Part shown: piece by piece, positions 30,616 to 39,777 of the stretch | How the letters are laid out: every line of letters begins with the position of its first letter | Position numbering within the stretch: position 1 is the stretch's first letter | Assembly (NCBI RefSeq): GCF_028693495.1 | Contig: NZ_JAQUVG010000006.1 | Span: 1 to 64,000, forward strand | DNA: 64,000 bases | From: Zoogloea sp. | GTDB taxonomy: Bacteria > Pseudomonadota > Gammaproteobacteria > Burkholderiales > Rhodocyclaceae | Reading direction: 5' to 3' | The notes under the pieces: generated by a model | Told to the model about the DNA's origin: nothing | Database searches by the model: none | Seen by the model: the letters and a program-made list of their open reading frames with translations, nothing else | Translations under genes and position numbers: made by a program

Positions 30616-32361
30616 TCAGTCTCCATCCGGGGTCAGTTGCTCACCGCTGGCCAGCAACCGGGCGTAGGCCTCGCCGCGGGCCACCAGCGCGTCGTGGCTG
30701 CCGGCCTCGACGATCCGCCCCTGCTCCATCACCACGATGCGGTCTGCATCGCGGATGGTGGACAAGCGGTGGGCGATGACGATCACGGTACGGTTCCGGC
30801 GCAGCTCCACCAGCGCCTCCTTGACGGCTCGCTCAGACTCGTTGTCCAAGGCCGAGGTGGCCTCATCAAGGAGCAGGATCGGCGCGTCCCGCAGGAAGGC
30901 CCGGGCAATCGCGATGCGCTGGCGCTGACCTCCGGAAAGCAGGCTGCCGTTGGGTCCAACCCGGGTGGCGAGGCCCTCCGGCAACTTGGCGATGAATTCA
31001 AGGGCATGGGCCGCCCGGGCTGCAGCCAGGATGGCGGCTTCGGACACATCCGGCCGGCCATAGGCGATGTTGGCGGCAATCGTGTCATCGAACAGTACCA
31101 CCTGTTGTCCGACCCACCCCAATTGACTGCGCAGGTGTGCCAGCGGCAGGCGGGCCAGTTCAACGCCATCCAGCAGGATCCGGCCGTGAGTGGGATCGTA
31201 GAAGCGGGCGATCAGGTTGATCAGGGTGGTCTTGCCGCTGCCTGAGGCGCCCACCAGAGCCACCGTCTCGCCGGGGCGCACGCTCAGGTTGAAGCCCTGC
31301 AGCGCCGGATCGGCCTGGCCTGGGTAGTGGAATCCCACCTCCTCGAAGCGGAGCTCACCCCGGGCCCGGGGATGCTGCCCGGTCGCGGTGTCCACTTCGG
31401 GCGGCGTGTCCAGCAGTTCGAAAATACTCTGGGCGCCGGCCAGGCCCCGCTGGATCACCGCATTGATGTTGGTGAGGCGGCGGATGGGTTCGAAGAGCAT
31501 GGACATGGCGGTCACGAAGGACACAAACTCCCCGGGACTGAGTTTATCCTGGGCCGACAGGGAGCTGGCCGTCCAGATCACCGTGGCGACGGCCGCCGCG
31601 GCCAGGACCTGCACCAGGGGCACGTTCACCGCAGAGACGCGGACGGTGCGCATGGTCTGGCTGCGCAGGCGCTCCGCCACCTGGGCAAAGCGCTGGTCTT
31701 CGTGGTCGTGGGTGCCGAAGAGCTTGATCTCGCGCACGCCCCCCAGGGTTTCCTCCACCATGCCGGTGAGGCGTCCGGTGGTTTCCTGCATCTGCTGGTT
31801 GGAGCCCCGCAGCTTGCGGCTGGCCACCCGGATCAGCCACGCCACGACGGGCGCGATGGCCACGATGACCAGGGTCAGCTCCCAGGCCGTATAGATGAGG
31901 TAGCCGGTCAGGCCGACGATGATCAGGGTATCCCTCACCACGATGATCCAGGCATTGGACAGGGCCGCGCCCACCTGGGGAATGTCGTACAGGATGCGCG
32001 ACAGCATGCGCCCGCCCGTCTCCGCCTGGTGCACCGGAATGGGCAGGTGCATCTGGTGGCGGAAAACCTGCTGGCGCAGGTCGGTGATGGCCTTGTGGGC
32101 GATCCACTGGCTGGAAACGTTGGCCACGTATTCGGCCACCCCCTTGGCCAGAAAGGCCAGCATCAGGAACAGGGGCACCTGCCACTGGGCGACCTCGTTC
32201 TTGTTGATCAGGCTCTCGTCCACCAGGGGTTTGAGGAGGGCTGGCAGCACCGGCTCCAGGGACGCCGCGGCGATCATCGCCAGAATCGACAGGCCGACCA
32301 CCTTGTAATAAGGCCGGATCGAGCCGAGCAGGCGACGGTACAGCTGGATGGCGTCTTTCAT
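30616..32361 (-). CDS. msbA: Lipid A export ABC transporter MsbA
   Basis: TM domain fused to NBD (GASGSGKTTLINLIARFYDP, LLSGGQRQRIAIARA, ILLLDEATSALD); LPS gene context. Confidence 0.92.
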   Translation of the reverse strand: MKDAIQLYRRLLGSIRPYYKVVGLSILAMIAAASLEPVLPALLKPLVDESLINKNEVAQWQVPLFLMLAFLAKGVAEYVANVSSQWIAHKAITDLRQQVFRHQMHLPIPVHQAETGGRMLSRILYDIPQVGAALSNAWIIVVRDTLIIVGLTGYLIYTAWELTLVIVAIAPVVAWLIRVASRKLRGSNQQMQETTGRLTGMVEETLGGVREIKLFGTHDHEDQRFAQVAERLRSQTMRTVRVSAVNVPLVQVLAAAAVATVIWTASSLSAQDKLSPGEFVSFVTAMSMLFEPIRRLTNINAVIQRGLAGAQSIFELLDTPPEVDTATGQHPRARGELRFEEVGFHYPGQADPALQGFNLSVRPGETVALVGASGSGKTTLINLIARFYDPTHGRILLDGVELARLPLAHLRSQLGWVGQQVVLFDDTIAANIAYGRPDVSEAAILAAARAAHALEFIAKLPEGLATRVGPNGSLLSGGQRQRIAIARAFLRDAPILLLDEATSALDNESERAVKEALVELRRNRTVIVIAHRLSTIRDADRIVVMEQGRIVEAGSHDALVARGEAYARLLASGEQLTPDGD

Positions 32362-33020
32362 TCCCGGTGCAGGACCTTGTCCACGATGAGGCTGGCCCAG
32401 CCTTCGGCCCGGAAACGGTCATGCATTTCCAGGCGGTTGTATTCGGTGTTCACCCATTCGAGGAAGCCGATGGGCGACTGGCGGTTGCGGGCCACGTAGG
32501 TGGCGAAGAAAAAATCCAGCACGCCAGTCTTGGCCTGCTTGAAGTGACCATATTTCCAGCCCAGCTCACTCATGGCCGCCTCGACTGGATGGCCCAGGTG
32601 CAGGATGCGGTACAGGGCTGCCCCCAGCCCGGCCCGGTCGGCACCGGACTTGCAGTGCAGCAGGGCCGGGTACTGGATGGACTTGAAGAGTTCATCCATG
32701 GCGTGGACCTCCTCAATCTCTGGCGGCGTGCGGGAGTAGAGCTTCACGTCGTGGAGGGGGATGCCGAGCTGCCCGCAGGCTTCCCTCTCCAGGGCGTAGG
32801 AGCCATAACCATGGGCGCCCCGCAGATTGATGACGGTGCGCAGGCCGAAACGCGCCTTGTATCTTCGGAGCTGGGCCGGGCTGGGCTGGCTGCTGCGGTA
32901 CATGCCGCCACCCAGATCGTAAAGGTTGTTGTACACCGCCCGCACCAGGCCATGATCCACGAACTGCATGTCGCACCAGGCCCTGATCCGGCCGGTGGTG
33001 GTGGAGATATCCATGATCAT
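32358..33020 (-). CDS. Dual-specificity/tyrosine phosphatase family protein
   Basis: MYRSSQPSPAQL...LLHCKSGADRAGLGAALYRI: CX5R signature. Confidence 0.82.
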   Translation of the reverse strand: MIMDISTTTGRIRAWCDMQFVDHGLVRAVYNNLYDLGGGMYRSSQPSPAQLRRYKARFGLRTVINLRGAHGYGSYALEREACGQLGIPLHDVKLYSRTPPEIEEVHAMDELFKSIQYPALLHCKSGADRAGLGAALYRILHLGHPVEAAMSELGWKYGHFKQAKTGVLDFFFATYVARNRQSPIGFLEWVNTEYNRLEMHDRFRAEGWASLIVDKVLHRE

Positions 33021-33032
33021 CGAACGGGGCCC

Positions 33033-34349
33033 TCAAACGGCCAGCACGGCGCTACGCAGGCCCGCGGGCAGACTGGCCGCGGTGGCCGCATCACACAGCA
33101 GGGCATCTGGACAGATCCGGGTCAGCAGGCCGACACAGGCGATGGGGTCGGCCTGGACCACCCAGTCCACCGGACGAAGGGCCGCCAGCACCGCGACACC
33201 CGCGGCCTCGGTGGTGGCGGGTTCAATCAGCAGCACCCGTTCGGCGACCTCGCGGGCCCGGGCCAGACGGTCCAGCAAGCAGCCATCGGGGGTGCCGACC
33301 GGCCCCAGCATGACGGCCACCCGCTCCCCTTCGCTGCGTGCCCGCTGGCAGGCGGCAACGGCCTCGGAACCCTCCAGGATTCCCTGCGCTCCGGTGCCCG
33401 GGGCGTGGGTCTCCATGGCTTCCCGCACTTCCACCAGGCTGGCCGTGGCCGTACCCAGCTTGCCGACCACCACCCCTGCTGCCAGGTTGGCCAGGGCCGT
33501 GGCCGTATGCAGGTCCAGACCTGCCGCGATGCCGCAACCGAGGGCGGCCGACACGGTGTCGCCGGCGCCGGTGACATCGAAAACCTCCCGGGCACGGGTA
33601 GGCTGGTGGTGGGGAGGCTGGTCCCGCTGGATCAGGGTCACCCCCTGTTCGCTGCGGGTCACCAGCAGGGCCTCCAGATCCAGTTCGGCACGGAGGGCTT
33701 CCGCCCTGACGATCAGGGTGGCCTCGTCGGGACAGGGCCCGACGATGGCCTCGAACTCGGACAGGTTGGGCTTGAGGATGGTGGCACCGCGATAACGGGA
33801 AAAGTCACTGCCCTTGGGATCCACCACCACCGGCACCCCGCGGGAGCGGGCGGCCGCAATCAGGGCTGACACCTCGGCCAGGGTTCCCTTGGCATAGTCG
33901 GACAACACCAGCACGTCGGCTTCGTCGAGGCAGGATGCCAGCAGGGTCTGGATCCGGGCCGCCTGGTCCACGGAAAAACGCTGCTCGAAGTCCAGGCGGA
34001 TGAGTTGCTGGTGACGGGAAATGACCCGCAACTTGGTGATGGTCGGCACGCCGGGAAGGCGCTCGAAGGCACACGCCACCCCCCGGTTCAGCAGATTGGT
34101 CTCCAGCAGGCGACCGGCCTCGTCGTCCCCCACCAGCCCGACGACCCTGGCCCGGGCCCCCAGGGCCGCCGCATTCAGCGCCACGTTCCCCGCACCGCCT
34201 GCCCTCACCTCGTCGTCACGGATCTGCACCACCGGCACGGGCGCCTCCGGCGAAATGCGCGCAGTCGCCCCATGCCAGTAACGGTCCAGCATCACGTCTC
34301 CGCACACAAGCACACGACAGGTGGAAAAATCCGGCAGGGAAAAATGCAT
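33033..34349 (-). CDS. HldE-like: D-glycero-D-manno-heptose-7-phosphate kinase domain plus degenerate nucleotidyltransferase-like C-terminus
   Basis: RfaE/HldE kinase motifs (VCGDVMLDRYWHG, ISPEAPVPVV, GGAGNVALN, DVTGAGDTVSA); C-terminus lacks FDxxHxGH. Confidence 0.85.
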   Translation of the reverse strand: MHFSLPDFSTCRVLVCGDVMLDRYWHGATARISPEAPVPVVQIRDDEVRAGGAGNVALNAAALGARARVVGLVGDDEAGRLLETNLLNRGVACAFERLPGVPTITKLRVISRHQQLIRLDFEQRFSVDQAARIQTLLASCLDEADVLVLSDYAKGTLAEVSALIAAARSRGVPVVVDPKGSDFSRYRGATILKPNLSEFEAIVGPCPDEATLIVRAEALRAELDLEALLVTRSEQGVTLIQRDQPPHHQPTRAREVFDVTGAGDTVSAALGCGIAAGLDLHTATALANLAAGVVVGKLGTATASLVEVREAMETHAPGTGAQGILEGSEAVAACQRARSEGERVAVMLGPVGTPDGCLLDRLARAREVAERVLLIEPATTEAAGVAVLAALRPVDWVVQADPIACVGLLTRICPDALLCDAATAASLPAGLRSAVLAV

Positions 34350-34452
34350 GAGCAGATCGGATGCGGCAGGCCGCAGCGCAGGAATAAAGGCGGGATTATC
34401 GCATCAAGGGGGAAGAGCCGGGAGGGTGGTGTCCAGGAGGCCGCTCACCACG

Positions 34453-34481
34453 TTGCCGGAGTCCACGCGGAGTCGCATACT
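34453..34481 (+). promoter_or_regulatory. Candidate sigma70 promoter TTGCCG-N17-CATACT
   Basis: Located 33 bp upstream of the ClpP-like ATG. Confidence 0.35.
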
Positions 34482-34513
34482 GGAAGCCCTGTCCCGACCC
34501 GGAGGAAGCCATC

Positions 34514-35161
34514 ATGCTCCAACGCACGCCTGACCGCGGCCGTCGCGGCGAACCGGAGGAGGAAGAGCTGGAGCCCTTCGGTGGCCTGGTGCGCTACGAG
34601 CGCCACATGCCGATCCATCAGGTCTCCTACTACCTCTGCGGGGAGCTGCAGGATCCCCAGTACTACACGGAGCTGTACTACACCCTGCGCACCGCCACCG
34701 AGACCGACCTGATCTACCTGCACATCAACTCCCCCGGCGGGGATTTCAACACCGGCCTGCAGATCATCAACAACATGCTCGCCTCGGAGGCCCATGTGGT
34801 GACGGTTCTCGAGGCCCGGGCCTATTCCATGGCGGCGTTCATCTTCCTCTCGGGGGACGAACTGGTGGTGCATGACAACTGCCAACTGATGTTCCATACC
34901 TATTCCAGCAGCTTTGCCGGCAAGGGCAGCGAACAACTGGCCGAGGTGCACGCCCTGGGCAACTGGTTCGAGAAGGTCGCCACCCGGATCTGCACCCCCT
35001 TCCTCAGCCCCACCGATATCACCCACATCCTGCAGGGCAGCGATCTGTGGATGGACTCGGACGAAATCCGGAAACGCCTGGGACGACTCAAGCCTGCCCG
35101 GCCCAGGGCCGCCGCTCCGCGCCAGACGGCGCCCCGCACACGCCAGGCCCGTGAGGGCTGA
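34514..35161 (+). CDS. ClpP-like serine protease (phage-type)
   Basis: LHINSPGGDFNTGLQII, EARAYSMAAFIFLSGDE (Ser), QLMFHTYSSSFAGKGSEQ (His), DLWMDSDEI. Confidence 0.82.
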   Translation: MLQRTPDRGRRGEPEEEELEPFGGLVRYERHMPIHQVSYYLCGELQDPQYYTELYYTLRTATETDLIYLHINSPGGDFNTGLQIINNMLASEAHVVTVLEARAYSMAAFIFLSGDELVVHDNCQLMFHTYSSSFAGKGSEQLAEVHALGNWFEKVATRICTPFLSPTDITHILQGSDLWMDSDEIRKRLGRLKPARPRAAAPRQTAPRTRQAREG

Positions 35162-35284
35162 ACTGACGCACCCGGGGCGACAGCCGGCGGAAATGGGGAT
35201 ACCCCATCTGCACCGGCCGGTCTGGCTACGTGGCCATCCGGAAACCTGACGCAGCTGACGGGCGCCCTCCGGTCCCGGCAAACC

Positions 35285-35857
35285 TCAGCGCCGGCGGACC
35301 AGCTCTCCGGCAATATCGGCCGCCAGGGCGTCCACCAGACGCCCGTGGGCGGCCGCCAGCCCTGCCCAGGTTGCCTCCGTCACCCGCTCCGCTGCGGCGA
35401 AACGCCGACCTGCAATGTCCTTGCCCCCCTGGCGCAGGGACCAGACAGCCTCGAGGCTGACCTGTTCAAACCCCTCCGCCTCCAGGCGCTGGATGTCGAC
35501 GGGCAGGGTCAGGGCAGGGTCGGCCAGGCTGTTCTGGGGCCAGGCGACAATCCGGCCGTTGCCGCTGCGACGGGCCAGCTCGACGGCCAGCCGGCGGGCA
35601 ATCTCCGTTTTGAGGGGCGCCGCCCAGCGGTGGCCTTCGGTCACTTCAGCCCGGCTGCCCGCCACGGTCCGGACGATCAGCAGGCGGTCCACGGTCGCCG
35701 GCACCCCCACCGGCCCCACCACCAGGGAAGGCCCGTCCGTGGCCGCAGCGGCCTGGGATGCGGGGACCGGCCCCAGGGTGTAGTACTGGACTGGCGGCGT
35801 GGTGCCGCAAGCAGTCAGCAGGCCTGCCAGGGGCAGGAGACACAGGATCTTGTTCAT
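35285..35857 (-). CDS. pqiC: PqiC/YmbA-type membrane integrity lipoprotein
   Basis: Lipobox LTAC, PVQYYTLGPVP, adjacent to pqiB. Confidence 0.85.
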   Translation of the reverse strand: MNKILCLLPLAGLLTACGTTPPVQYYTLGPVPASQAAAATDGPSLVVGPVGVPATVDRLLIVRTVAGSRAEVTEGHRWAAPLKTEIARRLAVELARRSGNGRIVAWPQNSLADPALTLPVDIQRLEAEGFEQVSLEAVWSLRQGGKDIAGRRFAAAERVTEATWAGLAAAHGRLVDALAADIAGELVRRR

Positions 35858-37491
35858 GGTTTTTCCTCGGGCTTGCCCTTCAGGAGGGCTTCCGGATGAC
35901 GCTCCAGGGTATCGGCCAGATGGCGGAGGGCCTGGGCAGCCCGGGCCAGCTCCTGCAGGCTGGCCCGCAGGTCCTGTTGCAGCGGCGCATCGCTGGCCAG
36001 CAGCCGGCGGCTGTCGGCGATGGCGGCCCGGGCCTCGAGCAGGGTCGCCCGTACGTCGCCGTCCGCCAGGGCATCGATGCGCTTGACCAGGGCCTCGGCT
36101 TCGTCGATGGTCCGCCCCAGGCTGGAGACCGCTTTCCGGGTATCTTCTCCGATCTCGTCCAGGGGGAGCTTGTCCAGCTTGTTGACAATACGCAGCAAGG
36201 TGGTCTGGAGCTCATCCAGGCTTCCCCGCTGGGTCGGGAGCTGGGGCGGAGTGCTGCGCCAGTCGGCCCGGGCCGCCTTGGCAGCCGGGAAGAAATCGAG
36301 GGCCACGTACAGCTGGCCGGTCACCAGATTGCCGTTCCTGAGCTGGGCACGCAGACCGTTGCTGATGAGTCTGTCGATAATCTGCCGGAAATCCCTGTCC
36401 CGATGATCCTTGCCCTCGAGGGCCGGGGTCCGGGCGCCTGGCCGGGCCTGCATCCGTCCGGGGAACAGGGCAATCTCCACCTGCATGCCCAGCTCCCTGG
36501 CATCCTTGTCGAACTCCGCCTGGATCGCTACCACCTCTCCGACGCCAATCCCCCGGAAATCCACCGGCGCCCCCACCGACAGACCCCGGATACTTTCGGT
36601 GAAGCGCAGCAGATAATGCTGGCGGATGCTGTGGGGCTGCTTGAGGGCCTCGGTCCGGCTGCTGAAAAGCCGGAACACATGATCCTTGGGTGGAGCGCCT
36701 TCCTGGCTGTCCTCCGGGGTCTGGAAGGCCAGCCCACCGGCAAGGATCGAGGTGACGGATTCGGTGTTGACCTGGATGCCGTCGGCTCCCAGCTTCACAT
36801 CCACCCCACTGGCGTTCCAGAAACGGGTCTCCTCCGTCACGAAACGGTTGTAGGGCGCCTTGATGAAGACCTGAATATCCAGGTGCTTGCCCTGTTGATC
36901 GAGCTTGTAGCCAGTCACCTGGCCCGCCTGGATGCGCCGGTAATAGACCGGCGTACCCACATCAATGGAAGCGAGGGTCTCGGCCTCCAGGCTGAACGTG
37001 CTGCCAGGCACATCGAAGGTCACGACCGGCGCCTCTTCCAGGGCCTTGAACTGACGTCGGGCCTCGGCTGACTTGCCTGCATCCAGGCCCACGTAGGCAC
37101 CGGACAGCAGGGTATTCAGCCCCGACACATTGCTCCCGGAGACCCGGGCACTGACCACCCAGAAACGGGTGTCGTCCACCAGCAGGCGGGCCGACTCCCG
37201 GGCCAGGCGGGCGGTGGCCACCACGTGGCTGCCATCCTCCGACAGGGCCACTGCGGTAATCTGACCCACGTCCACGTCCTTGTACTTGATCCGCGTCTTG
37301 CCCGGCTCCAGGCCCACGCCGGTAAGGAACTCGATGGTGATCGTCGGCCCCTGCTCGTAGTAGCTCTTGACCGCCAGGAACAGGCCGATCAGGGCAGCCA
37401 CCAAAGGAATGATCCAGACCAGCGGGATACGGAAGCGGCGGGGCGGCTCCACGGACGCAACAGGAATCGGGGACGGTGGGGTGTCACTCAT
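35854..37491 (-). CDS. pqiB: Intermembrane transport protein PqiB (MCE family)
   Basis: Three MCE repeats (GPTITIEFLTGVGLEPGKTRIKYKDVDVGQI...). Confidence 0.92.
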   Translation of the reverse strand: MSDTPPSPIPVASVEPPRRFRIPLVWIIPLVAALIGLFLAVKSYYEQGPTITIEFLTGVGLEPGKTRIKYKDVDVGQITAVALSEDGSHVVATARLARESARLLVDDTRFWVVSARVSGSNVSGLNTLLSGAYVGLDAGKSAEARRQFKALEEAPVVTFDVPGSTFSLEAETLASIDVGTPVYYRRIQAGQVTGYKLDQQGKHLDIQVFIKAPYNRFVTEETRFWNASGVDVKLGADGIQVNTESVTSILAGGLAFQTPEDSQEGAPPKDHVFRLFSSRTEALKQPHSIRQHYLLRFTESIRGLSVGAPVDFRGIGVGEVVAIQAEFDKDARELGMQVEIALFPGRMQARPGARTPALEGKDHRDRDFRQIIDRLISNGLRAQLRNGNLVTGQLYVALDFFPAAKAARADWRSTPPQLPTQRGSLDELQTTLLRIVNKLDKLPLDEIGEDTRKAVSSLGRTIDEAEALVKRIDALADGDVRATLLEARAAIADSRRLLASDAPLQQDLRASLQELARAAQALRHLADTLERHPEALLKGKPEEKP

Positions 37492-38146
37492 GGGAAACAG
37501 GCTCGGCAAGAGGGTCGGGGTCAGTCAGGGGATCCCAGATCAGACGGGGATCAAAACTCAGCGCGGCAAACATGGTCAGCACCACCACCGCACCGAAGGC
37601 CACGGCCGCCGGGCCGGCCTGGATGGTGGCCAGTCCCTGGAACTGGACCAGGGCGGCCAGGATGGTGATCACATAGATGTCGAGCATGGACCAGCGCCCG
37701 ACGAACTCCACCAGCCGGTACAGGCGGGTGCGCTGGAGCATCCGATGGCGGGAACGGCGCTGGACCGAGGCCGCCAGGTAGATCAGCGCCAGGATCTTCA
37801 GGAGCGGCACCATCACGCTGGCAAAGAACACTACGGCCGCCAGGGGCCATGAGCCGGACTGCCACAGGAAGACCACCCCGCTCATGATGGTGTCCTGTTG
37901 ACTGCCCAGCAGGGACGCCGTGGTCATCATAGGCAAGAGGTTGGCCGGGATATAGAGCAGGATGGAAGCGAGGATCAGGGCCCAGGTGGTGTTGAGGCTG
38001 GCCGGCTTGCGCAGGTGCAGGGGGGCCGCGCAGCGCGGGCAGCGCAGGCGGTCGCCTCCTCCTGCCGCCGGCCGGTGGGCCAGCTGGCCACACACGTGGC
38101 AGCTCATCAGACCGGCCTGACGGGCAGTCAGGGGAACGCGATTCAT
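37484..38146 (-). CDS. pqiA: PqiA family protein (second half)
   Basis: CHVCGQL...CPRCAAPL, YIPANLLPMMT, RWSMLDIYVITIL. Confidence 0.88.
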   Translation of the reverse strand: MNRVPLTARQAGLMSCHVCGQLAHRPAAGGGDRLRCPRCAAPLHLRKPASLNTTWALILASILLYIPANLLPMMTTASLLGSQQDTIMSGVVFLWQSGSWPLAAVVFFASVMVPLLKILALIYLAASVQRRSRHRMLQRTRLYRLVEFVGRWSMLDIYVITILAALVQFQGLATIQAGPAAVAFGAVVVLTMFAALSFDPRLIWDPLTDPDPLAEPVSHE

Positions 38147-38781
38147 GGCCGCTCTCCGAAAACCGGCGTCTGCCAGAGCAGGCGGGTATCGAAGGAACGG
38201 GCCGCCAGGGTAAGCACCACGATCAACCCACCGGTGGCCCAGAAAGCCGGACCGAGGATGACGGTGGCCAGATGGGACAGCTTGACCAGGGACACCAGCA
38301 TGCCAAGCAGGAAGACCTCCACCATGCCCCAGGGCTGCACCGAACGTACCAGCCGGAAGAAGGTGGCCAGCCGGGGGGAAATCCGTCCCAGCCGGAGAGG
38401 CACCAGCACCAGCAGGAACATGCCCAGTTCCAGCAGGGGAAACAGCAGCGCGGTCACGAACACCAGGACAGCCACCAGTTCGACCCCATCCCGCCACAGG
38501 ATGCGCACCGCTTCGAAGAGGGTCACCTCAATGCGCCGCCCCTGGAGCTCCAGACCCACCAGGGGATGAATGTTGGCAATCAGGTACAGGAAGGCCGCGG
38601 CTACGCTGAGGGCCAGGCTGCGGTCCAGGCTGTCCGGCGGATTACGGGCCAGCACCGCGCCACAACGACAGCAACGGGCCAGCTCGCCAGGCGCCAGGCG
38701 GGGCTCGGTCTGCAGCAGGTCGCACTCGTGGCAGGCGATCAGGTCGGGCGGCAGGGTCGGGTGGGCATCTGGCCCAAGCAT
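38143..38781 (-). CDS. pqiA: PqiA family protein (first half)
   Basis: CHECDLLQ...CCRCGAVL, LIANIHPLVGLELQG, QPWGMVEVFLLGMLVSLVKL. Confidence 0.88.
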   Translation of the reverse strand: MLGPDAHPTLPPDLIACHECDLLQTEPRLAPGELARCCRCGAVLARNPPDSLDRSLALSVAAAFLYLIANIHPLVGLELQGRRIEVTLFEAVRILWRDGVELVAVLVFVTALLFPLLELGMFLLVLVPLRLGRISPRLATFFRLVRSVQPWGMVEVFLLGMLVSLVKLSHLATVILGPAFWATGGLIVVLTLAARSFDTRLLWQTPVFGERP

Positions 38782-38869
38782 GGCGTAGCCCCGGAGAAAT
38801 GGCAGCGAATTGTGCGGCGCCGCAGGAGCAGGCGCAAGCAGCGCATGGAAACGCACCGGCGGATGCCGC

Positions 38870-39721
38870 TCAATCCGGGCGAATCCGCCCGGGCTCCTGT
38901 ACAAAATCCAGTACATCCTGAAGGAAGCGCTCCTTCTGCCAGAGGTGGGGAGCATGGTCCACATCCGGATATACATGGAGCAGGGCGTTCGGAATGCTGT
39001 CCCGCACGTACCGGGCGGTACCGGCCGAATAGAAATTGCTGGCCCCACCATACACCAGCAGCGCCGGACGGGTGATCTGGCCCAGCACATCCCGGTAATC
39101 GGCTTCGGTGAGACTCGCCCAGCAGTCGATCAACGGACGGGGCGCCAGGGCCCGCAGGCGCTCCCGGGCCGTCTGGATCCCGTTCCCGTTTTCCAGATAC
39201 TTGCTGCGGGCCCGTTCGTTGTGGCCATAGGCGGCCAGCCGCAGCACGGCCTCGGCAAAATCCTGCTCCAGTTCGGCGATGAAAGCGGTACTGCGCTGGC
39301 GGTCGAAATCTCCGTAGATCCCCTTTTCCCAACCGGCGTCGGTGACGAGACGGGGAGACTGGTCGATGAAGACCAGGCGGGAGAGACGGGCGTCCCCGAA
39401 ATCCCGCACGTACTGCCAGAGGGTCAGGGCCCCCATGGAATGCCCCACCACCACGACCTGGTCCAGTGCGTAGTGGTCCAGAAGGTTCTGGAGATCGCGG
39501 GCCATCCGGGCGACCGTGGGTGGCGTGGGCAGCTGAAGCGAATGTCCACCGTGGCCACGGGCATCCCAGCGATGGATCCGGAAATGTCCTTCGAGGGTCT
39601 CCAGAAAGGGATTCCAGTCCCGATGACTGGACGTCCAGCCATGGAGCAGTACCAGGGGCGGGCCCTCGCCGGAAATCTTCAGGTGGATCTTTTCTCCATC
39701 GTCAGCCAGAAAGTGGTCCAT
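38870..39721 (-). CDS. Alpha/beta hydrolase
   Basis: LVLLHGWTSSHRDW, VVVGHSMGALTLW, PDVDHAPHL. Confidence 0.88.
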   Translation of the reverse strand: MDHFLADDGEKIHLKISGEGPPLVLLHGWTSSHRDWNPFLETLEGHFRIHRWDARGHGGHSLQLPTPPTVARMARDLQNLLDHYALDQVVVVGHSMGALTLWQYVRDFGDARLSRLVFIDQSPRLVTDAGWEKGIYGDFDRQRSTAFIAELEQDFAEAVLRLAAYGHNERARSKYLENGNGIQTARERLRALAPRPLIDCWASLTEADYRDVLGQITRPALLVYGGASNFYSAGTARYVRDSIPNALLHVYPDVDHAPHLWQKERFLQDVLDFVQEPGRIRPD

Positions 39722-39777
39722 CGTCTCGTCCGAAGGGGGCAGGGAGCCACAGTATATGACGTGACGTGCACGGAAGA

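Noticed and set aside
31327-32499. Long plus-strand ORF antisense to msbA
   Set aside because: Histidine/glycine-rich antisense artefact; MsbA is unambiguous
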